Below, piece by piece: positions 1 through 11,739 of a stretch of DNA of 64,000 bases (within the stretch, counting starts at the first letter, position 1; the number at the start of each line of letters is the position of its first letter). Where the stretch lies: contig OZ024786.1 in assembly GCA_964017065.1 (NCBI GenBank), positions 7,445,047 to 7,509,046 of the forward strand, written 5' to 3'. Both the position numbers and the translations under genes were made by a program. Origin of the DNA: Haliclona indistincta (lineage: Eukaryota; Porifera; Demospongiae; Haplosclerida; Chalinidae). Below the pieces are notes generated by a model. It searched no databases. It worked only from the letters and a program-made list of their open reading frames with translations, and was not told where the DNA came from.

Positions 1-1349
1 GAGGTCTCGCAGGAGAGTTGTATTGGTGCTGCTTACAGCGATAGCAGTTGCAGCCAGTTTTGCTCCTGCTCCACGTACCTTGTGGACTGTTCCAAGGTAA
101 GCTGTACCTCAATAATAGGAATTTTAACGATATTCCGAGCCTTTAAATACCGGCTTGTAGTGTTGCTTACATGAGCTTGTTTTGTAGCTTGTCTTGTATA
201 CAAGCAGCATCTTGTATTATCTCAGCATGCATGAGCTTGAATAACTCAGTGTGACTACATAAATATTATTATGCAATTACCTGCACAACATACAGGTCTA
301 TGTACTTTTGGAATCACATTGTATTGGTGACGTTCACACAAGAAAATTGGATTGAACACTTTAGGATGAATCGAGAAACATTCGATTATCTATGCACACA
401 ATTGAGGCCATGGATCCAACGTAAAAGCACACGGCTCCGAGAACCCATAAGTGTTGAACACCGATTAGCAATAACTCTTTGGTGCCTGTCCACGTGTGCG
501 GAATACCGTACCATCGGACATCTTTTTGGCGTGGCAAGGTGCACTGTATGTGTAATCGTACATGATACTTGTGCTGCCATTGTTACTGTATTGCTCGACC
601 AATACATTAAATTCCCAAACGGTGAAGATTTAGAAAAAAAAGTTAAAGGATTTGAGGAAAAATGGAACATGGTACAATGTGCAGGTGCGATAGACGGCAG
701 TCACATTCCTGTTCGACCACCTGCTTTAAATCACACGGATTTTTACAACCGTAAAGGTTGGTATTCTATGATATTGCAGGCAGTGGTAGATCATGAATAC
801 CTTTTCAGGGATATTAATGTTGGCTGGCCTGGAAGCGTTCATGATGCTAGAGTCTTTGCGAACTCTTCGTTATACCAAAAAGCTCAAGATAAGGACATTT
901 TGAACTCATGCAGCCGTGTGATATTGGGCAAAACTGTCTTCCCTTTTCTTGTGGGAGATTCTGCATACCCATTGAGTTCTTGGCTTATGAAACCATTTCC
1001 CTATGCTACTACTCTGACGGACAACCAAAAAAATTTCAACTATAGGTTATCTCGTGCTCGGATTGTGTCAGAAAATGCGTTTGGACGATTGAAGGCTAGA
1101 TGGAGAAGGCTGATGAAGCAAAACGATATGGAAGCTCACCATGTTCCAAATGTTGTTGTTGCATGTTGCATATTGCACAATGTGTGTGAAATTCACGCCG
1201 GCAATCATTTCGTTGATTCATGGCTTGAAAGTGATGCTTCCACCACATGCAGCCAAATGCAGCCTACTTCAACTACAACCAGCCAGAACACTACAACCGA
1301 ATCAGCAGAAATTAGGGATGCACTTGTCCAGTACTTGAGCGCACACTAA
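1..1349 (+). CDS. PIF/Harbinger transposase (HARBI1-like), two exons, 5' end off window
   Basis: DDE nuclease of the Harbinger superfamily; it would cut and join the element ends in the nucleus. The main exon (296-1349, 349 aa from its first Met) shows the DDE_Tnp_4 landmarks: first Asp in GAIDGSH (residue 132), then GWPGSVHDARVF, second Asp in VGDSAYPL (220) and Glu in SENAFGRLK (258). An upstream exon is open from base 1 to 96 and rich in Arg and hydrophobics. It ends at a GTAAGC donor, and an acceptor after TACAG at 295 joins it in frame. No frameshift or stop lies in the catalytic exon, so it may be young. The HARBI1-type partner protein lies on the opposite strand at 1.6-2.25 kb, as in many Harbinger elements. 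The terminal repeats were not identified. Confidence 0.9.
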
Positions 1350-1597
1350 ACAATACTATACACATGTCTAGATCAGTATGTGTAGCGATACATTGTATTA
1401 TATTATAATAATATTATACTGGTATATACAATGTATGCAAACAACAGTACTTCAGCGTCAGACTATCTAGCTTAGGTCACCAGTCCACTGCTCGTACTGG
1501 CTACCATTGCTCGCTGAGTAATAGTTGCCAATGGGAGCTGGAGTGGGTGGAGCTGGTGGGTACGAGGAGAGTCGTGTTAGTACTTGTAGCATCTGAG

Positions 1598-2255
1598 TCA
1601 AGGTATATACATAAACAGTAAAGGTGTTGAACTGAATGTTTGTAAAAATGCACAACACACCATTTGCTGAAATTCTTGACGCTGCTGCATCTGAGTCTCC
1701 ATCATGGCTCTCTCCTCCAGTTTCAGCCTCTTTTCCTCCAATTCGAAGTACTTAGAATCACTCTCCTCATTTGCTGCATTTAATTTCTTTACGGCAGTAT
1801 CCATTGCTCTCTCGAATTGCTCCTCTTTCAGAGCCCTTTTCTTGCCGATCTGCTGCTGCTTGGTCTTCTCAGGAGCTGCGGGTTCTTCTGCCGAAGCACT
1901 GGGCCCAGTCTCCTCTGCAGCACCATTGCCTGAGCAAAGAGCCCTATAACTAGCACGGTTAGCGTTTACGTAACTGGCCGCTACAACCGTGCCGTGCCGT
2001 GCCAGCCCTCGTGAGTGGATGCGTGCTGGGCCAGCACGGCACGGCACGGTTTGGACGCGTTTACACTGGCGAACCGAACCGTGCTGGTCTGAACCGAACC
2101 GTGCTGGCACGGTTAAAAGTGCAAGTGTAAACGCGGTACAAGTGCTCAAATACTTGACATCGCCTTTGCTGAGCTCCTCATTTTCATAGGCGCTCACCAA
2201 TTGCGTAAAATTGTTCTTTGTGGTGTTTCTGGTGTCATACTGCCCACGCTAACTC
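1598..2255 (-). pseudogene. Harbinger accessory (Myb/SANT-like) protein, C-terminal part, interrupted
   Basis: Minus-strand ORF tail-to-tail with the Harbinger transposase, the usual place for the second, DNA-binding Harbinger protein. The visible part is the C-terminal half: an acidic/Ala-rich linker, then a charged helix-forming stretch with KKRALKEEQFER-like segments and Glu/Lys heptads (about 1680-1860), typical of the region behind the Myb/SANT domain. The upstream part reads LVSAYENEELSKGDVKYL near 2150-2215. Between the two lies a GC-rich inverted-repeat insert (about 1951-2145) that happens to stay open but has foreign composition. The Myb domain itself was not found upstream. The assignment rests on position and coiled-coil character, so it is tentative. 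Confidence 0.5.
1951..2145. mobile_element. GC-rich inverted-repeat insertion (MITE-like)
   Basis: This block is far more GC-rich than its surroundings. It contains an 18-bp perfect inverted repeat (AACCGTGCCGTGCCGTGC and its complement) at about 1986-2051, and two direct copies of GAACCGAACCGTGCTGG at about 2072-2109. Outer arms share GCGTTTAC and ACCGTGCC on both sides. A target-site duplication is not clean. It sits inside the Harbinger accessory ORF. Confidence 0.5.
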
Positions 2256-2259
2256 ACAT

Positions 2260-3170
2260 GTACTACTAGTCTGTTTGTTGTGCCATCGGTCATGTTATGC
2301 AGCTACTTGTAGTGGAGAATCCGCTGCTTAACATAGGTGCTGTAGTCCATAGTGCAGACTGCTGCGCTCTGCTGATGTTTGTTCAATCACACCTTTTAAA
2401 ATAATAATGTTCTTCAGAAAGACCAGTTGTTAATGATAGTAAGATCCATCGTATGATAAACATGTTTGAATATAATGCTTGGTCAACAAACAAAGCGGAC
2501 TTAATTTATTGGATGCACTATAGTGACCATGAACATTAATTAACTAACCAATGCTTTTAGCTGCTGTCCTTTTGGCTCCCCACTGCTAATGCAATCCTTT
2601 AGTTCCACAAGTTTGCAGAGAATCAGCTCAGCATCCATGATGGAACGACAACGGTGACTGCGACTTCACCGTGACACTCACAAGAAGTAGTGCGCATTAC
2701 ATAGAATATTCAATTGGGTGTGGTGTCTGGTATTGAATATTAATTTACCCAATAAAATATTGTTAGTTACATAATTATTACACATGTCCATTGCGAGCAT
2801 TGTGAAATAAAGTGATTTTACTTTAGTGCAGTGGTACTAAACTTTCACTTGCAATGCTAAAGTATAATAATGGCATTAGCAACATACTGTAAAGCACTAC
2901 TTCATGTATTTGCAGCCTGTACACGGATTTCAAAAACAATTCTGTGAAACAGTGTCATCTATAGTGCAGCTATAACACATGTGCTGTTGAAGACACTGTT
3001 TGCACACTGACCGATCCCTGTCTGCATTGTAGAGCTTGAAAGATTTTTTTTGATTTTTAGAGACAATAGAAGGAATAAAAAAACGAACAAGTTAATTGCA
3101 CAAGCACAAGCACTTGGATGATCCCCTTGGGGGGTATAACTCTATTTCTTACTTGCTAACTTGCTCATAA
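2260..3170. other. No gene recognised
   Basis: AT-rich sequence without a convincing exon. A minus-strand stretch near 2550-2640 is open for about 30 codons starting with Met but matches nothing I know. Confidence 0.4.
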
Positions 3171-3179
3171 TGTTTGCAT

Positions 3180-4025
3180 CTACTGCTTTATATATTTATG
3201 TAGTAGTATTACAGTAAGCCCTCCTACTATAGCAGCTTTGTGCCTCCATAGTGATAATGATGGCATGTTTGCTAAAGGAAGTTGTATCATGTTCAACTTT
3301 GATCTCTTGTACTTGGCCAGTTGTCTTGGTGAGTTTTTTAAGTATTGATTGTTCTCCATAGTGACACGCATGTTGTGCATGCCTCCATTTTTCATCCTCC
3401 AGTTGATGGCATCATTGAGTAGACCATATCATTTCAGATATTCTCTACTGGGCTATGCTATCACGTCAGAACATTAAACACTTTATTTCATGTTTGTAAT
3501 ACACTAGTTGGATCCATCATTTTGACAATAATCTGTTTGTTGTCTGAGCCTTGTCACTAATAATTTCGCATCTCAACTCAACTCTGGTGACATAAAATTC
3601 AGCAGTGTGTCATTGTCCACAAAGTGTATGTATCTTGTTAGCTCTTCAAATCTGTCCCTGGAGATCCTTGTACTAATGGCAGGATAGTGTAGTCTTGGGT
3701 TGCGGCTCCAGTAATCTCTTAACTCTGGTTCATCAACGATGCCCATCAGGATCTGAAACTGTAGGAAATAAGTAAAATAAAAAGGATAAGTAGGAAATAG
3801 TAAATTCCTCTCTTGCTGTCTTCCATGTACTACCATCATCACCTTTGCGCAGTGCTGCATACGTATTGGTTTCCTTCACTATTAGCTCATCCGAGAAAAA
3901 CAGCTGAAAGAACTGCTTTGGATCATCTGGGAGAGCAGATGTTTGGCCTAATGTACCAGTGAATGACTCAACTCTGACGGGAGAGGGTCTACCTAGCCAT
4001 TCTGTAATTGTGTGAGCTTGATGAG
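3180..4025 (-). pseudogene. piggyBac-type (PGBD/DDE_Tnp_1_7) transposase remnant
   Basis: Three collinear minus-strand pieces. At about 3790-4010 the reading includes a pre-domain segment with FFQLFFSDELIVKETNTYA, the classic start of the piggyBac transposase domain. At 3573-3770 it includes FQILMGIVDEPELRDYW, then ISRDRFEELTRYIHFVDND, the next conserved block. At 3180-3395 a segment ending in LWRHKAAIV resembles the later insert before the third catalytic block. Between the first two blocks the frame changes around 3770-3795, by a short insertion or a tiny intron with weak borders. After VDND the match stops abruptly. The central catalytic Asp region is missing, so the protein is not functional. 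Confidence 0.8.
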
Positions 4026-4035
4026 CATCAAGCTC

Positions 4036-4109
4036 ATCTTTCTAGGTAGTTGATGATAATTACAATACTAGCACTAGTATTGTAATTATCATCAACTACC
4101 TAGAAAGAT
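4036..4109. repeat. Perfect 36-bp palindrome with 2-bp spacer
   Basis: Arms 4036-4071 and 4074-4109 are exact reverse complements, separated by CA. A degenerate single arm recurs at about 4277-4330, followed by the same T-rich tail. This looks like the end structure of a small foldback or MITE family. Confidence 0.85.
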
Positions 4110-4599
4110 ATAACTTTTTTCTTTTGCTAGGCAAGTAGGACTAGGCAGTGCTTTCATGGAACCTGCAATGTTCCTACGCAATTGGAAAGCAGAGTGGTCT
4201 AGTGTTTGTAAATGTCTTAGTACTCGGTAATAACCAAGTCACTATTATATATCAACTTATCAATACTAATTATTATACTAGTTCTAGTATTGTCATTATC
4301 ATCAATTTCCTAGAAAGATTTAACTTTTTTCCTTTATAAAATATACAATTTTTGTCTTTGTTCTCACCCTCTATCTCCTCCCCTTCCTCCTCTTCTTGAT
4401 CTCTCATGTGAGCTATGGTTCTTTAGCTTGAGTTATAATTAGCATTATTTGACGTGCGTTTTTTAGATAATATGGATGCCATGATCTGGTTGGTCGTTAC
4501 ATCATTACTGCAACCGCTTGCATAAATTATCAACAAATCAATAGACATTGTCAGGTCTAGACTTGCTAGCTTTAATTACTGGATCAATTGCAGAATAAA

Positions 4600-5060
4600 A
4601 CTGCCCTGCTGAGTTTTAGTAGCACTGCTCCCAATGTCTTCAAGTGGCCTTATAAAGCCAACAGTACATTGATTTGGCAATGTCCAGTGTATTAGGGTCA
4701 TCACAAATTTGCCTAAACACTTCAATAACTCTAATAGCTCCATATTCTCAAAGGATTTTCCATATTCTCGATAAATGGTTTCACCTGTAAAAGGTACAGA
4801 TATAGAAACTATAGAAAAACTTGAATAATCCTTAATTAGTACACTACAATATTACTGATGTGTAATATGAAAGCAATCTATTAATCATGCATGCATCCTT
4901 TACCTGAGCAGACATTTGGAACACGTGAGACCCAGACACAACAAGATTGCATCCCTGTACGGCAACACTTCCTGTAGATGATGGCTTGACAGATGCAGCT
5001 GTTGGTTACTGATATCATCATCTGGTCCACTATCGTGATTTCATTCTGAAGTAGCGTATC
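4600..5060. other. No confident gene; possible transposon-derived exons on minus strand
   Basis: A minus-strand open stretch at 5125-5325 contains an AISHYNENNGRNKA-like segment, reminiscent of the C-terminal tails of repeat-borne transposase genes in invertebrates. I cannot name the family. The rest of this stretch shows no recognisable exon. Confidence 0.3.
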
Positions 5061-5328
5061 AGCATACTAATAGATCTTCAACAAAACCTACATGTTTTTA
5101 TGACACCATGTAATGAATTCAATATTAACTTACCATAGGTAACTCTTTGCTGGAATTTTCTTTAACTATGTAGCCACCAGATTTGTTCGTAGGGTACATA
5201 ATTGAGCACCATTTCTCTCCTGTTTTGCTCTCTGCTTTATTCCTGCCATTGTTTTCATTGTAGTGTGATATAGCAAGCCTAACCTGCATGTGATGAAGTA
5301 TATACACATTCATGAGACCACACAACGA

Positions 5329-5600
5329 ATGAAGATGGCGCGAGGACAGATTGATGGTCTTAAAATAGCGTCAGCTCGTGCTGACCTTACCGCTAAGGAG
5401 TTGAGTGAGGTGCCTGATGGTACTCGTACTTACGAGTCTGTGGGACGAATGTAAGTGATCACGTGATATTAATCATAAGTCATGTGATATAGTGCAGGTT
5501 CATATTATGACCACTAGAGGAGATTAAGACCAAATTAAAGAATGAGACAGATGAAGCAGCTACCAAGATAAAGAAAATACACGCTATACAAATATATAAC
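5329..5600 (+). pseudogene. Prefoldin subunit 1-like exon pair with in-frame stop
   Basis: Exon 1 (5329-5450) starts at ATG and encodes an N-terminal helix followed by LTAKELSEVPDGTRTYESVG, close to the prefoldin-1 hairpin signature ending in VGRM. The donor GTAAGT follows directly. The acceptor TGCAG at 5497 restores ...VGRMFIL, exactly as in PFDN1, but the next codon is TGA. Past it the frame reads PLEEIKTKLKNETDEAATKI, the expected C-terminal coiled-coil helix. Prefoldin is a cytosolic chaperone handing actin and tubulin to CCT. Because the intron is kept, this is a DNA-level duplicate or a decayed gene, not a processed copy; an assembly error at one base is the alternative. Confidence 0.6.
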
Positions 5601-6560
5601 CAAATAATGGTTATATAATGGTTATAATAATGAACATACTGCACAAGAGCACAAGGAAATTAATGTGACACGCACGAACTAGAAAACACAAATTTTCATG
5701 TAGTACGGCACATTGTAGATTCACCTGTTGAATGCAATGCTACCAACTAGCCTTTCTTTGTTCCCATTCTCACATTCGTGTTCGATAGCGAATACACCTG
5801 TTGTAGTGGTTGATATCCAGGCTGTCCTTTTTTACGCCGATACCGAACACGAATGTTTTTGAACCAGACCTAACAAAGTGAGAAACAGATGATGTAGCAC
5901 TTGATATGGTGTATGCACTTTGTACCTTGACTTGAGTTTTGGTGATGTTGGCCGTCTTAGCTATTCGCTATCTTAGCTATTAGGATTTTAATGTTGTTTA
6001 AAATTATATTTATTATTGCGAGACCTGGAAGTAGCCCATGGTAAGTAAATGCCACTGATTTGGGAGCAAAGTATTCCAGAATGTAAAACGCTTCATATTT
6101 TGATATAATGAGAGAAGCATTACTAGCAGTTCAGACTCACTCTGAGAGCAGTTCAGGCTCACTCTGCTTATCATAATTCTGCTGATATCCTTTTTGGAGC
6201 TGGATTCTCAAAGTCACATGATTTCTTGCTGCCATAAGATGGTGGCTTGTAGAATATTGTGGGTGGAATATTGAACTTTGTGCAGCGCAGCTCCACCCAA
6301 ACGTGGTGTGCATCAATTGCAACCGAACTGTGTACATATGAGCTTGTGACACTGAGCTGTGTATGTTTGTCTTAGTTGTCAGTGAGGTACAGTGCAATGA
6401 ATTAAAATTGATTGTACTCTGGAATTTGATATTTTAAAGGTACAAAAGAATTACATGTATTACGATATATTACATGATATTCCACTGACGGAGACAGCTG
6501 ACAAATAAGGATAGGTGCGCATGAGGAATGATACGAAACTTCATATGCATGATAGTATGT
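5600..6560. other. No gene recognised; one inverted repeat
   Basis: AT-rich. ACATTCGTGTTCG near 5772-5784 is repeated as its complement near 5846-5858. No other structure seen. Confidence 0.4.
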
Positions 6561-6945
6561 GTTGTTTCATGTGTTTGTGGTGATTAGCTGGCAGACAAAA
6601 TGCCACTCGCTGTGGATGAACAAGATCCATTCAGTCTCTCCAAAGATTGGTAGAAGACCACTAGAGTCTGGTATTATAATATCTCCTGGCTTGTATGTTG
6701 TTCCGCCAATGGTAACCCTCAAAGTTCTATAGACAATCATAATGATTTCTACACTTTATTTGATTATGCTCATTCACTTTTGGACAAACGGTGACAACAT
6801 AATGGTGACAACAACTGATCAGAAAACTCATGCTCTGCTACCAATCTCCGCTACTAATCCACTCTTTACTATGGCATGAGATAAGCTATAATAGTGCGGC
6901 AATAATCATGTATCAAGTAGCTACCTGGACCGGTATTAGGTTTCT

Positions 6946-7430
6946 TTAACCCTTCAAGTGCGGACAGCAATTCTAGCCTCTATTTTGTGAATTTCACTAA
7001 CCTTTGAAACCATTGGACAGACAAACTAGCACTGTGATCACCGTTAATATGCAAAATCAACTTGCACAACGTGCGGGCTTGTTGTCAATGACAATTGCGG
7101 TTAACCACGCCCACTTGACGATCTACCAACTGTCGTGTGCTAGAATCACTCTCACCGGAGCAAAAAACGCCGCTTGTTTGGTCAAAACAGCACGTGTGAG
7201 ACAAAGTTAGTGCACGTATGGCTGCTTTTTATGTCAAGAAGCCCCTGGAGACCTAGTGGTGCTAGGTGATCCCGCCATAGCTCCGCTTGGCGGGGCCGCA
7301 GGCCCCGCCAATGGCTCGCAATCACACCCCACATAGCTTATATACAGCTATCTTCAAATTTTAACGCCCACTTCCGGTGACGTCAAACTTGCCGGGCGAC
7401 TATAGTTGCCCGCCGCATGTGAAGGGTTAA
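6946..7430. mobile_element. Non-autonomous piggyBac MITE with TTAA target duplication
   Basis: The 477-bp element (6950-7426) is flanked by TTAA at 6946-6949 and 7427-7430. Terminal inverted repeats are CCCTTCAAGTGCGG on the left and CCCTTCACATGCGG on the right (12 of 14 match); both begin with CCC as piggyBac ends do. Inside is an 11-bp-arm GC-rich hairpin (7287-7311). It lies within an exon of the EnSpm-like gene, and removing element plus one TTAA restores an open frame across the junction. A piggyBac transposase remnant lies 3 kb upstream, but relatedness was not tested. Confidence 0.85.
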
Positions 7431-7859
7431 AATGCTTGAGCCAGCAATCTTGTAACACCTCCATGCCTGATGTCGTTTGGCTAGAGACTTGCAGATGTTC
7501 TTGAAAGTTACATGACCCAAATTTGAAGTGACTATTCTTTGCTTCGAATCTCATGCACCAGAATCTAGTTAGTGGTTCACTTCTGTAAATTGTCCATTAA
7601 TCTGTTATAGTTTGCTAATATTTAGTGTTCAATTTCCATACTTTAGTATCCATTGACGAATGTGTTCCATGTAATGCTGTTTACGTGTTGTTGAGAAGTC
7701 AGGGTAAAGCTCTCTGAATGTCTGTAAGTAATCATCTATCAGACCCTCTTGGAAGACAGCGGTACTCCTAGTGCAGTTGGGAGTGAAGACTAAGTCTGGC
7801 ATTTTTTTAAGTAGAAGAAAGTTTTCCCAATTTGGTGCCTCCTCTGGCCCCAATTAACT

Positions 7860-9600
7860 CCAAGGTGTTCAAGCCCGGAAAAAATACTACTAGGTTGGCG
7901 ATTCATCTTTTGTTTAAAGTAGGGCAGCAGCAACAGCTGTGAATGAGAAACAGAGAGAGGTTATGTTACAGCAAATGAGAGAGAAGGAGCATGAGCAACG
8001 TGGTGCAGAGACTGAAGAACAAAGAGAGGTTAGACTACTGCAAATTAGAAAAGAAACATGAGCAACATGGTTCTGAGGATTTACCAATAAGAAATAGTCG
8101 TAGAGTATGCACGATCAATACTAGGCATCTCAGACTGGGAAATGCTAGTGAGCAGTGCATCAAAATAATGACACACTAGAAGCTAGCCTGTGGGATCCAA
8201 CTGCCTAAGGTTTTACACTCTCATTCTGTGAGGGGTGTGCAACAGGAAAGTTGAAACAAAAGAATTTCAACAGCTTCTCAGGAGCGAGCAAGAAAGCTAC
8301 CCAACACTAGTAACAGCGCTAATAACCAAAGGGAGCTTACGAACTCACACTGTTAATTGTAAAGTAAGCCCTGTTATGCGAAGATGCAAATAATGTTAAT
8401 GTGTTTAATTTCTCAATCAAATCTTTGGTGGTGATAGCTGTAGATGATGGCTTGGCCTATGCTGTTAGAACTAATTCCTAGTACTTCAGGTGTTAATAAC
8501 TACTAGTTAGTGTATACAGTAGCTGCAGTATTGGCAGCATCTAGTCTGTGATCACAAGTCACGTTTCGATTTGTCTCACTTGCCAGTGTTGTCCTGTAGT
8601 ATTTTATTCTCACGTGTGTGTTTTTGTGCTTGTACTACAACTATTTCTTGTTCAGTCACGAAAATTTCAATTTCATAGAGGAGTCTGGTAGTTTTGAGGC
8701 AGCCATGTGGGCCGATGTAGTGTCTAGGTCATCGTTAAAGGTTTGGCCTTGTTAATGAGGCTGATCTAGCCTTTGCTGGTGATCTCTTTTGGTCACTGTG
8801 ATCTTGGCTGATTTTGGTTAGCTGTTGTTTGTTTAGTTGGGGCTGTTGTGCTAAAATACTTGATGGGTTCGTTTTCCAAGGAGGAAACCCATTACTTATA
8901 CTTATTAACTAGTAGTTAACAACTGTATGAAATTTTTGAGCTACCTCTAGCGTTGCAGCAGCCAATAATGACAGATTCAGAGAGATTGTGTATTAGCACA
9001 TACACAGAGATGTAGAAGTCAAATCAGAAGTGATTATAAAGACATGGTAATCCACAAACGAAGACAGCTGACAATAATGAAAAATTGAGGAACGAATTTT
9101 CGATAGTGCGACATATTTTCAAAGTATAATCAACATTGTGATGACAACAATAAAAACTTTACTACTGTCTTAGCTCTACAAATGCAAAGATGCACAGACA
9201 CCTCTTATTAGACACTAAATGCTATAGCCAACTCTCAATGAGACTAAGCATGCATGCCTGTTATACACAGGGCTCATGCATAGAACAATGAGTAATATTT
9301 GAAGAATATTAGTATAGTATCCTGTACCGATACCCGATAGGACAGTAAAATAAAAATATTTGATGCATGCCTGGATGTACAAATTTTTAGGATATACAGA
9401 ATCGGCACTTTGTGAGATTTTGAAGTTGTTTGTTTGTAATCACAAAATCGGGTTCTTCAGCCGATCGGCACCATAATGAAATACTTCTAAAGTATCAAGT
9501 GTTTACACTGAAAGGTACAGTGAGGTAATCCCAATAGCTAGAGCTAATATTAAGGGACACCTAAAAAAACAATAATAATAGCGATAAAACAAAGAAAAAT
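7860..9600. other. No gene recognised
   Basis: No family-level match on either strand. By position it would fall in introns of the decayed EnSpm-like gene, between its 7.6-7.85 kb and 9.78 kb pieces, or hold later insertions. Confidence 0.35.
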
Positions 9601-10859
9601 TAAACAGAAGTAAGATAGTTTATGATTTGAGTCTTAAAGTATGACAAGGAAGATGAATGTACAATAACACTAGGCAAAGAATTCCAAATAACAATAACTT
9701 AAGCTCCTTAAAGTCTCCTTTGTTGATTTTCCAGTCGACATAGCAGATATCCGCTTGTCTTTTTAATTTTGCTATTTGGTCTACAACCAACACAGCTTGC
9801 AGTTTTTCCACTGACTAGATATCAGTAATGAAATTGCGCGCATTTGATTATTGATACCATTTTGCTTCTGATAGTGATCAGAAGTGGATAGCGATATATT
9901 AGGGCTTGGTTTAGTGGCTGAGAATATGGGAAGAGTTCTATTCTTTTTTTTGAGAGCCTCTGGCTTGATGAACTTCCGCTCTACCAGAGATCGTAGCAAC
10001 TCCTTCACTTCATACTGCAAGCAGCCCTCTAAGATGTCATGCATGCAGTCTGGCGAGAGACCGTTTGTCACATTGAAGAAACGAGACGAGTTCGGGATCG
10101 AGTCGTGTGTTAAACCATATGTGATGGCAACATCTTGTGAGCTGGATGTGTTCAGTAACATGCTATCACTTGCTTGTGTTTCTAGTTCTTGGCTCAAATT
10201 CTGTTGCTAAAAACTATTTTATTATGAGATAAACAAAATTCATACCTTGGTTGACATGGTAGACGCACTGCCATGCAATGGCGGCACTTCCTTAAGGCAC
10301 TGTTCAGTGCTTTGTAGCCTCCAATTGCTTGACTAGCCAAATTGTCTGCCGATACTAACGCAAGTGACCCTCTAAAGTTGTATCTTCTTCCCTTTGATGT
10401 CAACATTGACACCCTCGTCTTATTAGAATACATTTAGTATGTTCAGTTACATTATTAAAAATGCTCATACATTCTAATTGGCCAAATCCTCTATGAACGA
10501 TTTCAGAATCACATCCATCCCATATTCAGCAACATCTACTGACTTCACTATTGCTAACAGATGAATCATTGTCAACGATGAGCGATGCTCATGTGATATG
10601 TTGGCGAGTGTGTAGTAGAATGTAGCTGCACTATAATCATTGAACTTGGTTGGTATGTTTTACTCACCTAGTTTATGTTTCATTGTGTATGAGCCCAGTG
10701 GGTTAATAACTTCCATTTCATTGTAGAATATCACAAAATAGTGGATGCTCTTTAAATGCATCACCATCGCAATAGCCGCTCATGAAATCATCTGTTCTGA
10801 TTTTGTATAGCCATTTGAAAATTCATGCTTAGCTGCTAAAGCAGCATGCTTTAGCAGAC

Positions 10860-11700
10860 AAACGCCATGAACTTTAACAAACGCCATGAACTTCCTGGGC
10901 TACAAAGGAATCACAATTATAATAAGACTCGTCCGTCAAGGGTCTCACCTTTTAGATATACTGACTCCATACACCGATTTCATGAATGAACTCAGCAATC
11001 ATCAGCAATGTAAAATGAAACTATAACCTCTTCTTCCTCTTTGACTGTTATTCCCAATTGTGGCTTCTATAATAAAGCTCATGCTGGGTGTATTTTGGCT
11101 GACAAAGATGCAAAAATCTTACTGCTGTTCCATAATAGTTATCATCAAAATCAATTGATGGGTCCAGATAGACCGGTTATATTAATCAATGATTAATGTT
11201 TAGCAATAAATTAATTACCTTTGACTGACTCTTCTTATACGAAATAGTGTATAAATACATTCCTCTATAATACATTGATTATCAATTATGAAATGCATGT
11301 AGTATTATACATGTACTAGCATATTTCACTATATCTGACATTCCCCAGACCTTTTCTTCCTCCTCTCTGACAGTACTGTCATCGTAGATTGTCCATCCGT
11401 AGTGATTGGGTACAATGGCATTATCTGTATGTTTTCATGGCATGCAGAAATCATTAACTGTAAATGGCAATGCATACAATATGCATGCATTATGTAGTTA
11501 TAACATACATTGGCCAACACTTCTAGATCCATAATGCACCTTCATGAATTTAACCAATATATTCCATAATGAGGATTCACATGCATGTTGACTATATTAT
11601 TTGCAATGATATGCACATTCTAGCTTTTTGTGCATGCATTATAATAATTATAGATGATGTTATTCCCTACACTCTACTCACAATTGCACCAGCCAAAGCA
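10860..11700. other. No gene recognised
   Basis: AT-rich spacer between the two EnSpm-like copies, with many ATGCAT runs. No supported exon. Confidence 0.4.
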
Positions 11701-11739
11701 TAGGTGGTTTCAGGATTGAATTGCAAGAACTTATGAATA

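Larger units (their letters stand above)
6567..10770 (-). pseudogene. EnSpm/CACTA-like transposase gene, decayed, multi-exon
   Basis: Minus-strand pieces in consistent order. 10680-10790: HYFVIFYNEMEVINPLGS then KHKL and a GTGAGT donor. 10473-10650: a block with FYYTLANISHEHRSSL. 10225-10430: RRYNFRGSLALVSADNLAS and the Cys pair KCRHCMA. 9781-10210: NGLSPDCMHDILEGCLQYEV. 7629-7853: NWENFLLL, then ELYPDFSTTRKQHYMEH. 7430-7560: MRFEAKNSHFKF then, after a 1-nt shift, FKNICKSLAKRHQAW. 6567-6726: VTIGGTTYKPGDIIIPDSSG. This order matches the TNP2/Transposase_21-related proteins carried by EnSpm-like elements in animals. Frameshifts at about 10730 and 7500 and the MITE insertion at 6950-7426 show it is dead. 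The superfamily label is from memory of the motif set and is less certain than the homology of the pieces. Confidence 0.65.

Noticed and set aside
8680..8900. Possible gene around GAGGCAGCCATGTGGGCC
   Set aside because: Short frame with early stops and no splice-consistent continuation.
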